Assembly (NCBI GenBank): GCA_030549775.1 | Contig: CM060174.1 | Coordinates: 72,729,466 to 72,793,465, forward strand | Source: Tamarix chinensis | Lineage: Eukaryota; Streptophyta; Magnoliopsida; Caryophyllales; Tamaricaceae | Reading direction: 5' to 3' | DNA length: 64,000 nucleotides | In this document: positions 10,284 to 23,300 of the stretch, in pieces | How the letters are laid out: each line of letters begins with the position of its first letter | How positions within the stretch are numbered: position 1 is the stretch's first letter | Notes under the pieces: generated by a model | Databases searched by the model: none | Seen by the model: the letters and a program-made list of their open reading frames with translations, nothing else | What the model was told of the DNA's origin: nothing | Made by a program: the position numbers and the translations under genes

Positions 10284-12648
10284 TAAAGATTTAGAATCGT
10301 CAAAAGGCGAGCACCGAAAGTCATCAAAAACCAAGCTACATTTGTCGACAACATTCTACTCCTCTTATCTTTCTTATCTTTTTTACCTCAATCCCCCTAA
10401 TTTTGGTCGCCATAATTAGAAGCCACTACCCAAAGTTAGTAGCACCCATAGCCACCAAGCTCACCATCGTGATTGCCTTTCAATCGAAATGAAGGTCACT
10501 ATTGTTGATTTATTCGCTTATCTAATTTGTTGCTCCACTTTGTTCAATATTCTTTCAATTTTGGTTTGTTTGTTGTTCGATTTCTTCAACATGTTATGTT
10601 TTTGTTTGATTAGATTGGTTTGTCGGATTTTACTTCTTTAATTTTTTTATTTAATTTTTTTCTCGCAGTTGCTCTCCTCCCTACTCTTTTGTAAGAAAAT
10701 GGCTTCGCCATTTGTCATCACATTGTTGGAAGGTATTCGGTGGAATGGTGGTGGTCACAAGGAAAGGAGATGAGTGTTGGAGTTTCCGTAACATTAGATC
10801 TCGATCCCGGGTGTGGAGGTGTTGAAAAGTGTTTTTTTCTTCTAATTCTCAATACTCGTATTTTATACACCGGGTATGCCCTGCTACCTACGTTCAGGCG
10901 CAGGGTATAACTTTTTTTTAGATGCAAGGGGGCTTTAAGCTCGGTACACAACACACCTTTCACTAAAGTTGATAAAGATTGATCCAATTTATTCGACCCT
11001 ATCTACCTAGCAGAAAACTCAACCCCACTTGACTAATATAAAACCGATCCAAAGTTGAACCTAACCAATAATTTGATATCAATCTGACCTATTATCAACC
11101 CGATCTATTATCAAACCAATCCATCATTAATCCAACATATAGGATTGTAAATGAATCGGATACTCTCAGACTCAAACTCATCTCGTTTAACTAGACGGAT
11201 AAGTTAAGCCGAACTTTTAACGAACCTCATTTATAAATCTAAGCTATACTTTAGCCAAGCTAAACTTTTTTGGGCTCGAGTCATTTACAACCCTACATAC
11301 GAAGACCTACTTCAATATCAATCAATTATAATAATAATAATAAAAAATTAGAAAATGTCTTATTATTTATTTAAATCTTTAAACAAATAATTTTTTATAA
11401 ACTTTAATTGTTTTTCTTACTCTTATTGTATATATAATTTTTTTACCAATAATATTTTAATTTTTCTCATTTTTTGCATAAAAATACAACATAAAAAGGT
11501 ATAATGATAAATAAATAGCAATTAATAATATATTTTCAATGACATGTTTATATGAAGTCAAATTTAATACTTGTTTACCATATTAATGAGTTAGAATACT
11601 TTTAGTGGATAATATTTGATTTGACCCAAATGTAAAGTAATCCGATCCGAAATTAGTTGGGCCTGAATCCAACCCAATTCATTTAAATATTAAAAATACC
11701 TAATTTGTTAAGTTAATCTAAATTCAACCCGTTAAATTATTTCAAACATAAGCCTGCTCCGTTTAAACTCGATCCGATTAGTTAATCCAATTCAACTTAA
11801 CTTATAAAATAACTTAAAATACTCTAAATTTAAAATGTTCCGATGTAACCCACAGCAACCCGACCAGCAAATGTTCCGACCCATTATAACCGGAGGGGAT
11901 TGACACCCCTACCCTACTCAGTGTCCGAGCATCATTGCGCCACTACGCCCCCTACTCTATCAAACAGTACGTAGGATGCTTAAGGATTGAGGCGGGAATC
12001 CATACACAGAGAGACTAGAGAGGAAAGCGTGACGCATATTCGCAGGACGATCGGCCACAACATTGGCTTATAGACAAGGGAGACAAGACAGTTATGTTAT
12101 TATAAAATAGTAAATGCTCATCCACTCATTTCATAAGAAAAATTCAATTATAATATGATTGTATTTAATTCATTGCATTTAATTTCAAAGTGTTCCGGTA
12201 CTTAAGTTCACGTCAAATTTGTCAATTTCTTCTTTGGTTTCATAGTATGGGAAGATAATATTTTTCCACTATTATTTGCGTTCAAGAAAAGTATACAAAA
12301 TTAGATGCTACATTTATAATTCTACTCTTCTATTCACTTTTCTATACACACCCACCCACCCCCCTTATGAGTATTAAATTTATTAGTGTATTGGACTAGT
12401 AAAGCAGATATCATGTTAAAATTTTACTTCTCTTCTTTAGTATGAAAATAATAGGGTTATATTTTTTTATATTAAGTAGTTAATCATAATAAATATATTT
12501 TTAATAAAATATCCATTTTAGATCAAATTAAGATCTAAAATGGATATTTATTAAAATAAGAATATTTAATTTTAAATATATTATACAAGATATAAAAAAT
12601 ATAGGGATAATTTTTTTTACTCCTATTACCTCCATAACAAACAAGTAC
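10284..12648. other. Gene-poor AT-rich region
   Basis: No gene is supported. The 89-aa minus-strand frame at 10718-10987 has no recognisable domain. Stretches at about 11040-11300 and 11590-11830 look like old repeat DNA, with many ACCCAA/AACCCGA words, but I could not assign them to a family. Confidence 0.4.
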
Positions 12649-13089
12649 TTAGGCTTCATTTGGTTTATGGAAAACCAGGAGGAAAGGAAAAAAAAGTTAG
12701 ATGGAAACTTATTTTTCTATGTTTGGTTGCCTGAAAAATTTAAAGGAAAGAAAATAAAGAAGAAAATGATGTGGAAACTTATACTATACAACTTTCTTAG
12801 GCTGAATCGGAGGAAAACAAAAGAAAGTTAAGGAAATTTTTTTGGTCATACGTGTGTTTACTACTTTTTATATGGACCAAGTTATCCTTCCAACATATTT
12901 GAGAGTAAGGACTGAAGTGAAGCACGGAGATGGTAGCCGAAAAATGTATAAAAAATATTTCTTCTTCCAAAAACTTTTTGATATTGGAAATTATATTAAA
13001 ATTTAATTAATTTTTTATTAAAAAATATTATTTAATAATTTTTTTTATTAAAATAAAATTATTAATGATTAAAATTAACTAATATAGAT

Positions 13090-13138
13090 AATAATTTTAG
13101 GAATTTTTTTTTCTCTTAATTTTAGTGGATCTAATTTA

Positions 13139-13185
<47 letters not shown>

Positions 13186-13577
13186 TATGTATATATATAA
13201 TTTTTTGTTACGTTTCTTACCGTCTCCATTTCCTAGATTTTAAAAAATCACGTTTTTTGCGTTTCTTCCCAACCCGTCTCCGTGCAACGCCGTTGTAACA
13301 TAACTGCTCGCCGTATTCCTCCGCTATCAGTGTTGCCTCCGACCTTCGCTACTCTGCGTAATTAATTGACCGGTCAAAGTTTTTTTTCTCTTAATTTTAG
13401 TCGATCTAATTTATTTTAACATATATATGTGTATATATATATATATATATTACGTTTCTTACCGTCTCCATTTCCTAGATTTTAAAAAATAACGTTTTTG
13501 TGTTTCTTCCCATCCCCGTCTCTGTGCAACGCCGTTGTAACATAACTACTCGCCGTATTCCTCCGCCGCCAGTGTTG
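13090..13577. repeat. ~200-bp minisatellite, copies 1-2 (left of CACTA)
   Basis: The units share TTCTCTTAATTTTAGT, a (TA)n tract, TTACGTTTCTTACCGTCTCC, CCGTCTC(C/T)(G/A)TGCAACGCC, TAACATAACT and CGCCAGTGTTG. The array resumes at 19284 exactly where the CACTA element ends, so the transposon split copy 2. Confidence 0.75.
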
Positions 13578-14262
13578 CACTACAAAATAATTGACTTTTG
13601 CCAACAGATACTTTTTCTGTTGGTAAAGTAACTAATACCAACATATAATTTTCTGTGGGTAATAATGTAGTTTTTCCCACAGAAATTTTTTATCTGTTGG
13701 TATTAATATGTTATGTCAACAGATCTTTTACCATCACTTATATCTGTGATTATTAGTAGCATTATACCAACAGAACTAATACCCACTTTTATATCTGTTG
13801 GTATTAGTGTTTATAAAATTCAACAATAATATTTGTTTTTATATAATTTTAATAATGATTAATTCTATTCTTTTTAATATAATAATAATATAATAATAAT
13901 AATTAAGTCATTAGTCATTATTAGAAATAATAGTTTACATATATTATTATTAATTATTATTTTATTTCTAATTTTTTATATTAATATTGTTCATAATGGT
14001 GTCTTTTAACAATTATAATGAAATAATATATAATATATCTACTACCATTTACTATTAAATTAATTTATTATTAAATACTATCAATTATCATTCAAATCTA
14101 TATTATCTTAACAATAATAAATATTATCAATATTCATTCACATTATTAATAATATATTAGTAATTATTAGATACTAGTATTAATTTATTTAAAATAATGA
14201 TTTATATTATTCTTATTAATATAATTCTTTATTAAGTATTACTAAGAATAAATATTTTAGGA

Positions 14263-14299
<37 letters not shown>

Positions 14300-14879
14300 T
14301 TAATAAAAAATATTATTATTAATTGTTGGAAATTATGATTAATATTTATATTATTCATATTTGTATTTATTTCCCATTATTAATTATTTTTAATAATAAT
14401 TATTATTTTATTATAAATTATGATTAATATTATCTTAATAATACATTACAAAATATTAATTTTATATTAAATATTTTTAAATAATACTAATTATTATTTA
14501 AAATTTTAATTTAATAATATTATTAGATAATTAATAATAATATTATTATTAGCAGTAAAAGTAATTATATTATTTGTAAGAAAAAAATTATAATTATTAT
14601 ATTAAATATTATAATAATTAATTGTTATTAATAGAATTATTTTTTTTAGGGCATACAGATGACTTTTTTGAAAATGTGTTAAATTATTTTTAGTCGTTTA
14701 AACTATTATAAGAATATTTCTCGAATGTATTTGAAATATTATCTTTAATGTCATCTATTATAGAACCTTTTAATATCTTTATTTGTAGTAAATATTTCTA
14801 TCTTTGAATTTTTTTTTTATTTTTACAAGGTCGATAAGATCTTAAAAAATATTAAATTAAAGATTTTGACAACTTATTT

Positions 14880-16760
14880 TTGTTTTTCTTTCCATTTTGG
14901 CTTATGAATGACTTTTTGAAAATGTGTTATTTTATTTTTAGTCGCTCAAAAATTTATAAAAATATTTCTTTTGATTTATTTTAAATATTATTTTTAATTA
15001 TATTTTTTATTTTAATAAGCGTTACGATTTATTTAAAATAAAATTATTTATTCGGATAAGTCTTTTATTTTTATCTGAAAACTATTTATAGTTTTTACGA
15101 GTGTCTTTCTATTATAATTTATTTTATAAATATTTTCTAAAGTTAAAAAAGAAGATATTATTTCGAGGACATATAAAGTATTTTGTAAATAATATAGATA
15201 TTTATACTCATTAGTAAATTTTTTCGAAAATATTTTCGAAATTCTTTATATAACTATTATATTATTTTAGGCCTTCGGATCCTTTTGAAATGATTTTTTA
15301 TTAAATAATTTGTAGATAAAATTTTACAAGAATATTTTTAGATGTATAGTATTTATTTATATATGTGTATTTGAAAAAAAAAAAAACCCCGGACCCCGGA
15401 CCCCGACCCTCTTCCTTTTCCCTTTCTCTCTTCTTCTCTCCCTTCTTTTATGTTATTTCCCGTCGGTCTCCTTCCCTCTGCCTTTGCGCCCCATCGACGT
15501 CACCACCAGCTCCTCCATTGTCAACAGTCGACCGTCGGCCAACATCAACGTCGCCACTCCAGCTGCACGCCACCGTTGTGCCTGCCAGCTCCAACGCTGC
15601 AACAACCAGCAGCCGAAGCAGCAGCCGTGCGCAGCATCAGCCACGAGCAGCAGCACAGGTCGTGTTGCCATCCTCCGGCCACGGCGAGCCTCGCTGGTTG
15701 CGGGCGAGCAATCCTCGAACTCCGGCGTATCTTCTCCGGCCTTCACCCATTCAGATTTGTTAGTTTCGTTTGGTATAAATTTTCGAAAACCCTAACCCTT
15801 GTTTTGATTAATTGAGTATGAATTAGCTTATGATAAGCTAAATTGATTGTGTAATTATGTATATATATGTTGTATGATTAATTTAGAGTGGTGAATTGTA
15901 GTACATTTGGTTGATTTGTGAAAATCGGATTTTAGGCCGGGTTGTGTCCGAATTTTCGGATTCGTCCGATTAAGCTATTTTGGGAAAATTGATTTTACAT
16001 TATGCTTTAAAATGTATCTAATTTTATGTTAGAACCGTCAATTTGAGAAATTCATGTGGAATTCATTGGAATTGACTTTCTAGATCAAAATTCATGTGTA
16101 ATGGAATTGGATTGTATAATTGAGTTTTTTTACTCAACTGATTTTATAATATCTTTTGAAATGTATTTAATTTCATATCGAAAGTATTGATTTAGGAAAA
16201 TTATGTGAAATTGATTGGAATTGGATTTTTGGGTCAAAACTCTTGCGGGTCTAAATTGGATTGTGTAATCGGGTTGTTTTATTCAATTGATTATATAAAT
16301 TACATTAGAATACATTTAATTACAATTCCAAACTGTCAATTTATATACTTTAGGAAGAATTGATTGGATTTGCGTTCCGGGCTCAAAAACCCTAATTATG
16401 CTAAATTGGATATTTCTTTTATTATTTTTGAGCAATTGATTATATGTTATGTTACAAAATATGTCTAATTGTATTTCTAAAAATTCAATTTAAATAAATT
16501 AATAGAATTCAATCGAGTTGTATTTTCGGGCCTAAAATCCTAGATTTTAAGTGAAATTATGAAGTTGGTCATTTGTATGGTTATTTTTCTTAACTTGAAT
16601 ATATAGAAATAGTTGAAATGGTATTAATTGCATCGTAACACCTTTAATTGAAATTAATTGATTTGAACTATCCAATTTTGTGTCTTGGGCTTTGAAACCC
16701 TTGTTTCGAAATGTGATAGTCTTGAATTGGCTACTTGAAAGATTGTTTTATGTCATGCCC
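14880..16760 (+). repeat. Block shared with the 39.5-48.2 kb inverted-repeat unit: CT-rich leader plus ~155-bp tandem repeats
   Basis: The block matches, in reverse complement, 47350-46186 continuing at 41350-40725. Shared landmarks include TTTAGGCCTTCGGATCC, the CT-rich leader at 15400-15500, AAAACCCTAACCCTTGTTTTG and GAATTAGCTTAT. From 15900 it is about six imperfect units of roughly 155 bp. Each unit holds a GGGC(T)CAAAA-type core (e.g. 16215, 16380, 16530, 16685) followed by ATTGGATTGTGTAATTG-like sequence. Frames in the leader (15365-15815) are compositional and not conserved as protein between the two copies. Confidence 0.65.
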
Positions 16761-17177
16761 TACTTTATATATGTTACATTAGCTCACTTAATCAAGAGAT
16801 ATATCATGGTATTGTACACTACCTCAAGGTAGTACATTTGAATGTATGTAGCTTGACCAATCTAAGGAATGAATATCAAGAATAAGCATGCTGAATCATG
16901 GATTTCTTCATGCTAGATACACTGATAGCTAATAAAGTTCACTGTATAATATATCCTATTATTTTACCTATTTCATTTATAGATTACCATAACAGTAGCT
17001 TTAGGGTTTGATACCTTCTTGGTCATGCGTTATGGAGTTGGTCCTTTCGGTTTTGCTCTTGAAGATTCTCATATAATATCATTATACTGCATTATCTCCT
17101 TTTACAACCATAAAACCTTCTTAAAACAATTTAGCAAACCTTAATATCATGCTCACTCTGCATTCTTAACCTTTTAG

Positions 17178-17962
17178 GAGGATCTCAAGCTGAAGTTGTC
17201 AACAGTAGAATCTAAGAACAAGCAGATTATAGAGAGATTGCAGGCACAGATACATAAGAAGGAGGAGGACACTGACTTATTGCAAAAGGAGATTGCAAAG
17301 CAGAGCCAACAAGTTGACACTTTAGAGAAGCAGGCCATCAATTTCTGCATTATGTTGGAAGAAAAAGAGCAACTCATTCTGCAGTATACTGAAAGGGAGA
17401 AACAACTTGAAGAGCAACGAGCCGAGGTCATTGCATTTTTGTGGAAAATAACTTGACGAGCATAGGACTATTTCAATAATTATTGTTTTTTCTAGATTCA
17501 AGCATTGTTGGCAGCTTCAGAAAGTAAACTTGGGGAAGTTAAGAAGCAGTATGATTCGTTGCTAGAGAGTAAACAGTTAGAATTGTCACGACATTTGAAG
17601 GAGATATCTCAGAAGAATGATTAGGTGCGACCTATGTTAAACCTCAATGCAAATATGAATTTAGTAGTTCCATATTGTTTTTCGCTGCTATGATAACTCT
17701 TTAAGCAGGCCATAAACGACATCAAGAAGAAGTATGAGGTAGAAAAGCAAGAGATCATTAACCATGAGAAAAAAAAGGTTTGCCTTGTTTTCCATGACTT
17801 TTTATTGTACTGTTTGGTGGACACATGCATTGAAGGTTGTTTGTTCTTCAAGCTGACAAAATTGTAGTAGAAATGGAGAAGAAAAGTGAAGCTAGACTTG
17901 AGAAATGCAATGAAGATTCACGGCAGCACTTTGAGAAAATTCAGGAGGAACACAATACTTTG
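17178..17962 (+). pseudogene. ZYP1: ZYP1-like (synaptonemal complex transverse filament) gene fragment, 4 exons, captured by CACTA
   Basis: Four exon-like segments with matching GT/AG borders lie at 17178-17426, 17496-17624, 17709-17777 and 17853-17962. They encode a charged coiled coil. Segments such as [35 protein letters not shown] and FEKIQEEHN match my recollection of plant ZYP1, the central-region protein joining homologous chromosomes in meiosis. Both ends are missing: there is no N-terminal start and no C-terminal basic tail. Exon 2 ends in GATTAG where the family has Asp-Gln, so a CAG-to-TAG change creates a stop. The exon 3/4 junction is also out of phase by one base. Introns are retained, so the fragment came from genomic DNA, not cDNA. 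It lies within the CACTA ends. The parent gene is not in this window. A different meiotic or myosin-like coiled coil is less likely. Confidence 0.8.
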
Positions 17963-19283
17963 GTATGCTTTGGAAAGATACACATTGTTCCTACTTTCCA
18001 CTGCTCTCTACCCTGCAAATCTTGCTTTCCTTATTTGATACCATAACAAGTATTTTCATTACTTTACATTTTTATTAATGTCCTCTAATCCTCATACTCA
18101 GTAGCTTAAACATATTTTTAGCGAATTGCTAGCGGCAACTACGCCTACATAATATATACTATATATATACCTTGGAAATTTGTTGTTCTTTACAACCTTT
18201 TGACCATATTTCCTCCATCTATATCCATTATTAAGTATATCAACTTGACTCCTTATCTAAAACACATATCTTTGGTTCTTCATCTTCTTGTAATGACCGC
18301 TCTTTCTACTACTATCATCATTGTAATTTTTTCTACCCAGCAGTTAGTTTGATTGTTGTTTCGAAATGAGGTTATGTGCTAATCACTTCATTTTTAATAC
18401 TAGTATTTGATTGTTGTTGGACTTTTATAGCTAAGGCAGGTATTGGTAATTGAAATTGCAAGTTAAAAGCTTGGAATTACATGCGTATTAAAAGACACCA
18501 CACCAGTTAAATAATATCCTAGGCGAATTTATATTAATCTAATTAAGTTACATGCATATTTTTTTTCAGGGAATACATCTTGATAATTATCAAAGAAAAT
18601 ATTGAAGACACAGAAGTCGTTGGAGATGCTAAATAGGATGGGAATGAAGAGGATGGTGTTTGATATGTTAATGAAGATGTCTTATATGTTAGCATAGGTT
18701 ACAGGTTGTATATATATTATACCTATACGACTATTATTGTTTTGATAGTTAAACTAAAGAACGATGGTTATGTATGGTGTACTATATTTTATATAAAGAT
18801 AAGTTATTGTTATAAGTAAATATTGCTACAACAGGTGTTATGGACATTATTGTCGTTTTACTAACAGATAATATATATATATAATTTTAGCAATTGATAT
18901 AATTTTGTGGATACTACTTTTAGTCACAGATTATCTTTTGTGGGTAATAGTTTTAGTCACAGATATTGTTTTGTGGACAATACTTGTAGTCACAGATATT
19001 GTTTTGTGGACAATACTTTTAGTCACAAATATTATTTTGTGGTTAATACTTTTACTCACAGATATAATTGTGGGTATAAATTTTACCAACAGATAAATAT
19101 CTGTGGGTATAAGCAACTAATACCAACAGATCTTACGTATTTGTGGGTAAAACTTTTAAGCACATAGTTTTTACCCACATATTTGTCACAGAAAAATATC
19201 TGTTGGTAAAAAATTTTGGCTACAGAAATATGGCTTTTACCAACAGATAAGGCCTGTTGGCAAAAGTTAATTATTTTGTAGTG

Positions 19284-19745
19284 TTGCCTCCGACCTTCGC
19301 TACTCTGCGCAATTAATTGACTCGTCAATGTTTTTTTTTTCTCTTAATTTTAGTAGATCTAATTTATTTTAATATATATATATATATAAATTTTTTTTTA
19401 CGTTTCTTACCGTCTCCATTTCCTAGATTTTAAAAAATGACGTTTTTGCGTTTCTTTCCATCCTCGTCTCCATGCAACGCCGTTGTAACATAACTGCTCG
19501 CAGTATTCCTCCGCCGCTAGTGTTGCCTCCAACTTTCGCTACTCTGCGCAATTAATTGATCCGTCAAAGTTTTTTTTTTCTCGTCTCCATTTTCTAGATT
19601 TTTAAAAAATAACATTTTTGCGTTTCTTCCCATCCCCGTCTCCATGCAACGCCGCTGTAATATAACTACTCGCTGTATTCCTCCGCCACCAGTGTTGCTT
19701 CCGACCTTCACTACTCTGTGCAATTAATTGACACGTCAAAGTTTT
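19284..19745. repeat. ~200-bp minisatellite, copies 2 (rest) to 4 (right of CACTA)
   Basis: After the CACTA end the array continues with TTGCCTCCGACCTTCGCTAC, then two further units (about 19329-19565 and 19566-19745) with the landmarks of the left half. Copy 4 lacks the (TA)n part. The 68-aa minus-strand frame at 19517-19723 is a repeat translation. Confidence 0.75.
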
Positions 19746-20325
19746 TTTCTCTTAATTAAGGATATGCAATCTTCGGACAAAGATTAATCTAGCCTCCGTA
19801 TTATGCTTGCGTCAAATGTCTTTCTACTTTCTCGCCTATCGCCGTACCGCGTCTCAGAATCTTCTTCTAATAAAATATTCATCCCTACACTATTTTCTCA
19901 TCTATCGCCGTATGACATCCCAACAGCTTCTTATTGAACAGAGAAACTTATTTTATTTTTAAGGCGAAGATTTGGACTCTACATTCTGCAAGTAATATTT
20001 TAAAATTTTTCTGAAAAAATTTGGTATTAGTATTGAGTTTATACAAATTTTATAATTTTGTTATAAACTTTATGAAAATTTTTATATATTAATAAAATAT
20101 TTTAATTTTAATAAATATATTAAAAAATTTAAATAATAATATTAAAATTTTCTTCAAATACTAAAAATATTTTTCAAGAATTCAATTTTCCACTAAATTT
20201 TCTCTAACAACCAAACAAAGGAAAGAAAATTATTTTCTTTCATTTTCTTTCATTTTCTTTCCTTTAATTTTCTTTCTTTTAAATTTTTTTTTCACTTTAC
20301 TTTCTTTAAATCAAACGTAGCCTTA

Positions 20326-23300
20326 ATATGAGTACAGAAATCATAAGAACTTTATATTTTGAAAGCACCAATTTGACGGTGAATGAATGTTTCGAGGAAG
20401 CTTTGACGCAGTTCAACATTGTCTCTTGTCGCTATCAATTTTTCTAAGTTCTTGATTATTACAAGAAAAAAAAAATGATCCAACCACTATATATTTACGT
20501 ATCCAAATAAGGGTATGGTATATGTACTTGAGTTAATCTAATAATTGCTCGAACAATATCATTCAACGTTCACCTCAGTCGACGTGGAACATAAGTTCAC
20601 TCCCATAATTTAACATATATATCTAATCTAAGTTCCTCTTGCGAAACCACTTTTATGAAAGAAAGAAAGATGATACGATGATCGCCTTGACTACCACCTG
20701 GGCACCAATAGCTGCCAAACCCTATTTCCCTTCTGGCACTTAAATAGTTACCCTTTCCTCGGAATTCCAAATGATAGAAAAGCATATGGTGCCTACTTGG
20801 AGAGGCCAGATTGATGCTATCTCCGATCAGAGAAAGAGGAACCCAGCCAGCAAACTTCCCTAAGATATTCGGCGGATGAGCCCCAACTTGGTTAGTCGAA
20901 TATGTAGAAAGCCCTGTGGCAAGACAATCAGTTCCATGATCATCGATCTCCATGTAAGAAGGATGGTCATTCATGGCTCATCAACCTTTTCACTGCAGAT
21001 GACATGATTTTTATTTTTATTTTTCAGTGGAGAGAAGGTCTATTTCAGGTTCACTGAGTCTACCGTGGCATGATATTTGATATTCACAGAGACAAAAAAT
21101 AGCAGGGCTTTTGTAGCTCCAATGAAATCAGCCCACGTGAATCGCCTATAAATTCACGTAGAAAACAGAACTGGATTATATCAACCATTCAAAAAGAAGC
21201 GGACATTGCTGGGCTTCTTTCTCATGTGAATTGGGGTCAGTCGCAGGTGTGACTTGTGAGTTCGGCCTTTCCCCAAACAGCGAAAAAGGCGCACTTCTTG
21301 TATTCAGGGTCATCCTGCTACTATATAGATGCTGCGAGTCTAGATCAAAATAGATAAACAATCTCATTTAAGTACCATGTATTCTATTTCTTGTTTTATT
21401 TTAGTATTATATTATTAATATTTTTATTTTTTATGGCTAAAATAATAAATTATTTGAATATATTATTTTCAATTTTTTTTTGAATTTTTAAAACATTTTC
21501 ATTTTTTCTAAAAAAAATATAAAAAATACCAAAAAATAATATTTAAAATATTCTAATTTTCCAATTCATATTAAAAAAAAATATTCAGTATTAAAGAATA
21601 TATCATTTGAATCATATAAAACTAAAAACATTAAGAAGATGGTATTTAAATAAAACAAAAAAGAATAGAATATAATGTATCTAAATGAGAATGAGATTGC
21701 TTAAAATATATTGTAAATAAGTGGAATTAGGCCAAATTTTATGATATTTAAGTGGAATTTCTTCATAAAAAAAAACACTTAAGCTTATTTTTTGATCTTT
21801 TTATTCTACAAAATTCATATCAAGGGTCTATTCGAAAATTGCAATGAATGGCTAATTAAGTATGACATATATCATTTATTCCTTTTTTTTATAAAAAAAA
21901 ATACATAATATACCCCTGCAAGGTATTGGTTGTTCTTAGGAAATTCGCTGATTTCTTGGAAAGCAAAGCACCGCAACTTAAGATTTAAGACCATGCTCAG
22001 TGTATTGATCGATGGAAAAACCCAGTGAGCATTTCCGGTCCACAGTATGGGCAGGGTACATCTTAATCTACATTCTACAAACATAGCCTAAACTATTAGT
22101 AAAATATGAGAAAATTTCTACTTAGTACTATAGCATTTAATCTAATTTCATTAGGCTAACACGTGTTTTAAATGATTTTATTTTAATATCACGTGTTTTA
22201 AAATTCATTTACTTTAGTACCATTCTCATTCTATTAATATTTCTAGTCTTAAATTATTAAACAAAAAAATTTCATTAGAATATATATATATATATTGAAT
22301 AATAAAAACGTGAATATTTTGAATATCTTTTAGTTTTTTTTTGTAGTTTTCTAGGATTTAAAAAAAGTATTACAAATTTAAAAAAAATCCAAAAATTATA
22401 ATAAATAAATAAATAAAATTTTCAAAAATAAAATCAATTTAGCTTAGAAAAATACTTGATATTAAAATTTCTATTACAATATAATATTTATAATGCCAAT
22501 TTAATTGGTTAAGACATTATAAGAATTTATTTATTAAATATTAACTAAGGTAGTATTAAAATGATCACTTATAGTCATTCTAATGTAAGCTCTTTTCTAT
22601 TGATTTCTAAAAATATTGAAATAATTAACAAAAAAAAAGTCACTAAACACTTACAAATTTTTTTTAAGGTTCATGGTCCAACTTGACTCACATAGCCCAA
22701 CTTTGATTAAATCCACATGAAAATGTTTCGCCTGACCTAACTCAAACTAGGTCCAGCATCGACCCTGTTGAAGTGTGTTCATTGATCAAATATATTTATC
22801 ACGTATGAAGTTTATGACCAAGCTCCTTAAGCCTGAATGCTTACCAACAAAGGAGTCCTTTTGTGCCAAAGACATATTTTTTGATCCTACTAGTCCTTTG
22901 TGATCTATGAAGGTGAAAACTCCTTCCAAAGGTTTAACGTCTAGCCCAAATCGATAGACACGTGGATCAAACTTCATGCCCCTATAGGTTTCTCCTTAGA
23001 ACGATTTTCACCATCGGTTCATCTTCGACTATGACTATAATATTGTTAGAACATGACAAGTCCCTTATTCAATGACTTTCCTTTATGCTTTTCCTATATC
23101 ATGGTATACATACTTGTAATAGGACATTTTTTTTTTCTTATTCACATAGCACCTAGGATATCTTCATTTTTGATGGGTGTTCCAATAGGTGTACCTCAAA
23201 CAATAGCGCACCAAACCTTTTATCCACAACATAGAGACCAACATTAGTTAGGAACCATCGGATGAACATAATTTGAAGCTCGACATGAACAATTTGTTCC

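Larger units (their letters stand above)
13578..19283 (+). mobile_element. Non-autonomous CACTA (En/Spm) transposon with a captured gene fragment
   Basis: The ends are CACTACAAAATAATTGACTT and, inverted, CACTACAAAATAATTAACTT. They agree over about 30 bp with one mismatch and continue into GCCAACAG. TTG is duplicated at 13575-13577 and 19284-19286, the 3-bp target site expected for CACTA. Both termini carry the subterminal motif CCAACAGAT / ATCTGTTGG (13600-13800 and 18890-19260). The 5.7-kb interior has no transposase. It contains an AT-rich region, a CT-rich leader (about 15365-15760), a ~155-bp degenerate tandem repeat (about 15900-16760) and a ZYP1 gene fragment (17178-17962). Several frames at 18905-19328 are translations of subterminal repeats. 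Confidence 0.9.
12652..20322. mobile_element. PIF/Harbinger-like non-autonomous element carrying a minisatellite, split by a CACTA element
   Basis: The left end is GGCTTCATTTGGTTT and the inverted right end is GGCTACGTTTGATTT. TTA flanks both sides (12649-12651 and 20323-20325), the target duplication typical of PIF/Harbinger and Tourist elements. Next to each end lie purine-rich AAAGGAAAGAAAA stretches in opposite orientation, each with a second GTTTGGTTG motif. Without the nested CACTA element the unit is about 2.0 kb and contains four copies of a roughly 200-bp repeat. No transposase was seen. Confidence 0.65.

Noticed and set aside
15365..15815. Four overlapping Ser/Pro-rich ORFs
   Set aside because: CT-rich leader inside CACTA. 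The homologous leader at 46636-46984 does not keep the same protein beyond composition.
18905..19328. Hydrophobic ORFs resembling membrane proteins
   Set aside because: They are translations of CACTA subterminal repeats (TTTTGTGG.CAATACTTTTAGTCACAGAT).
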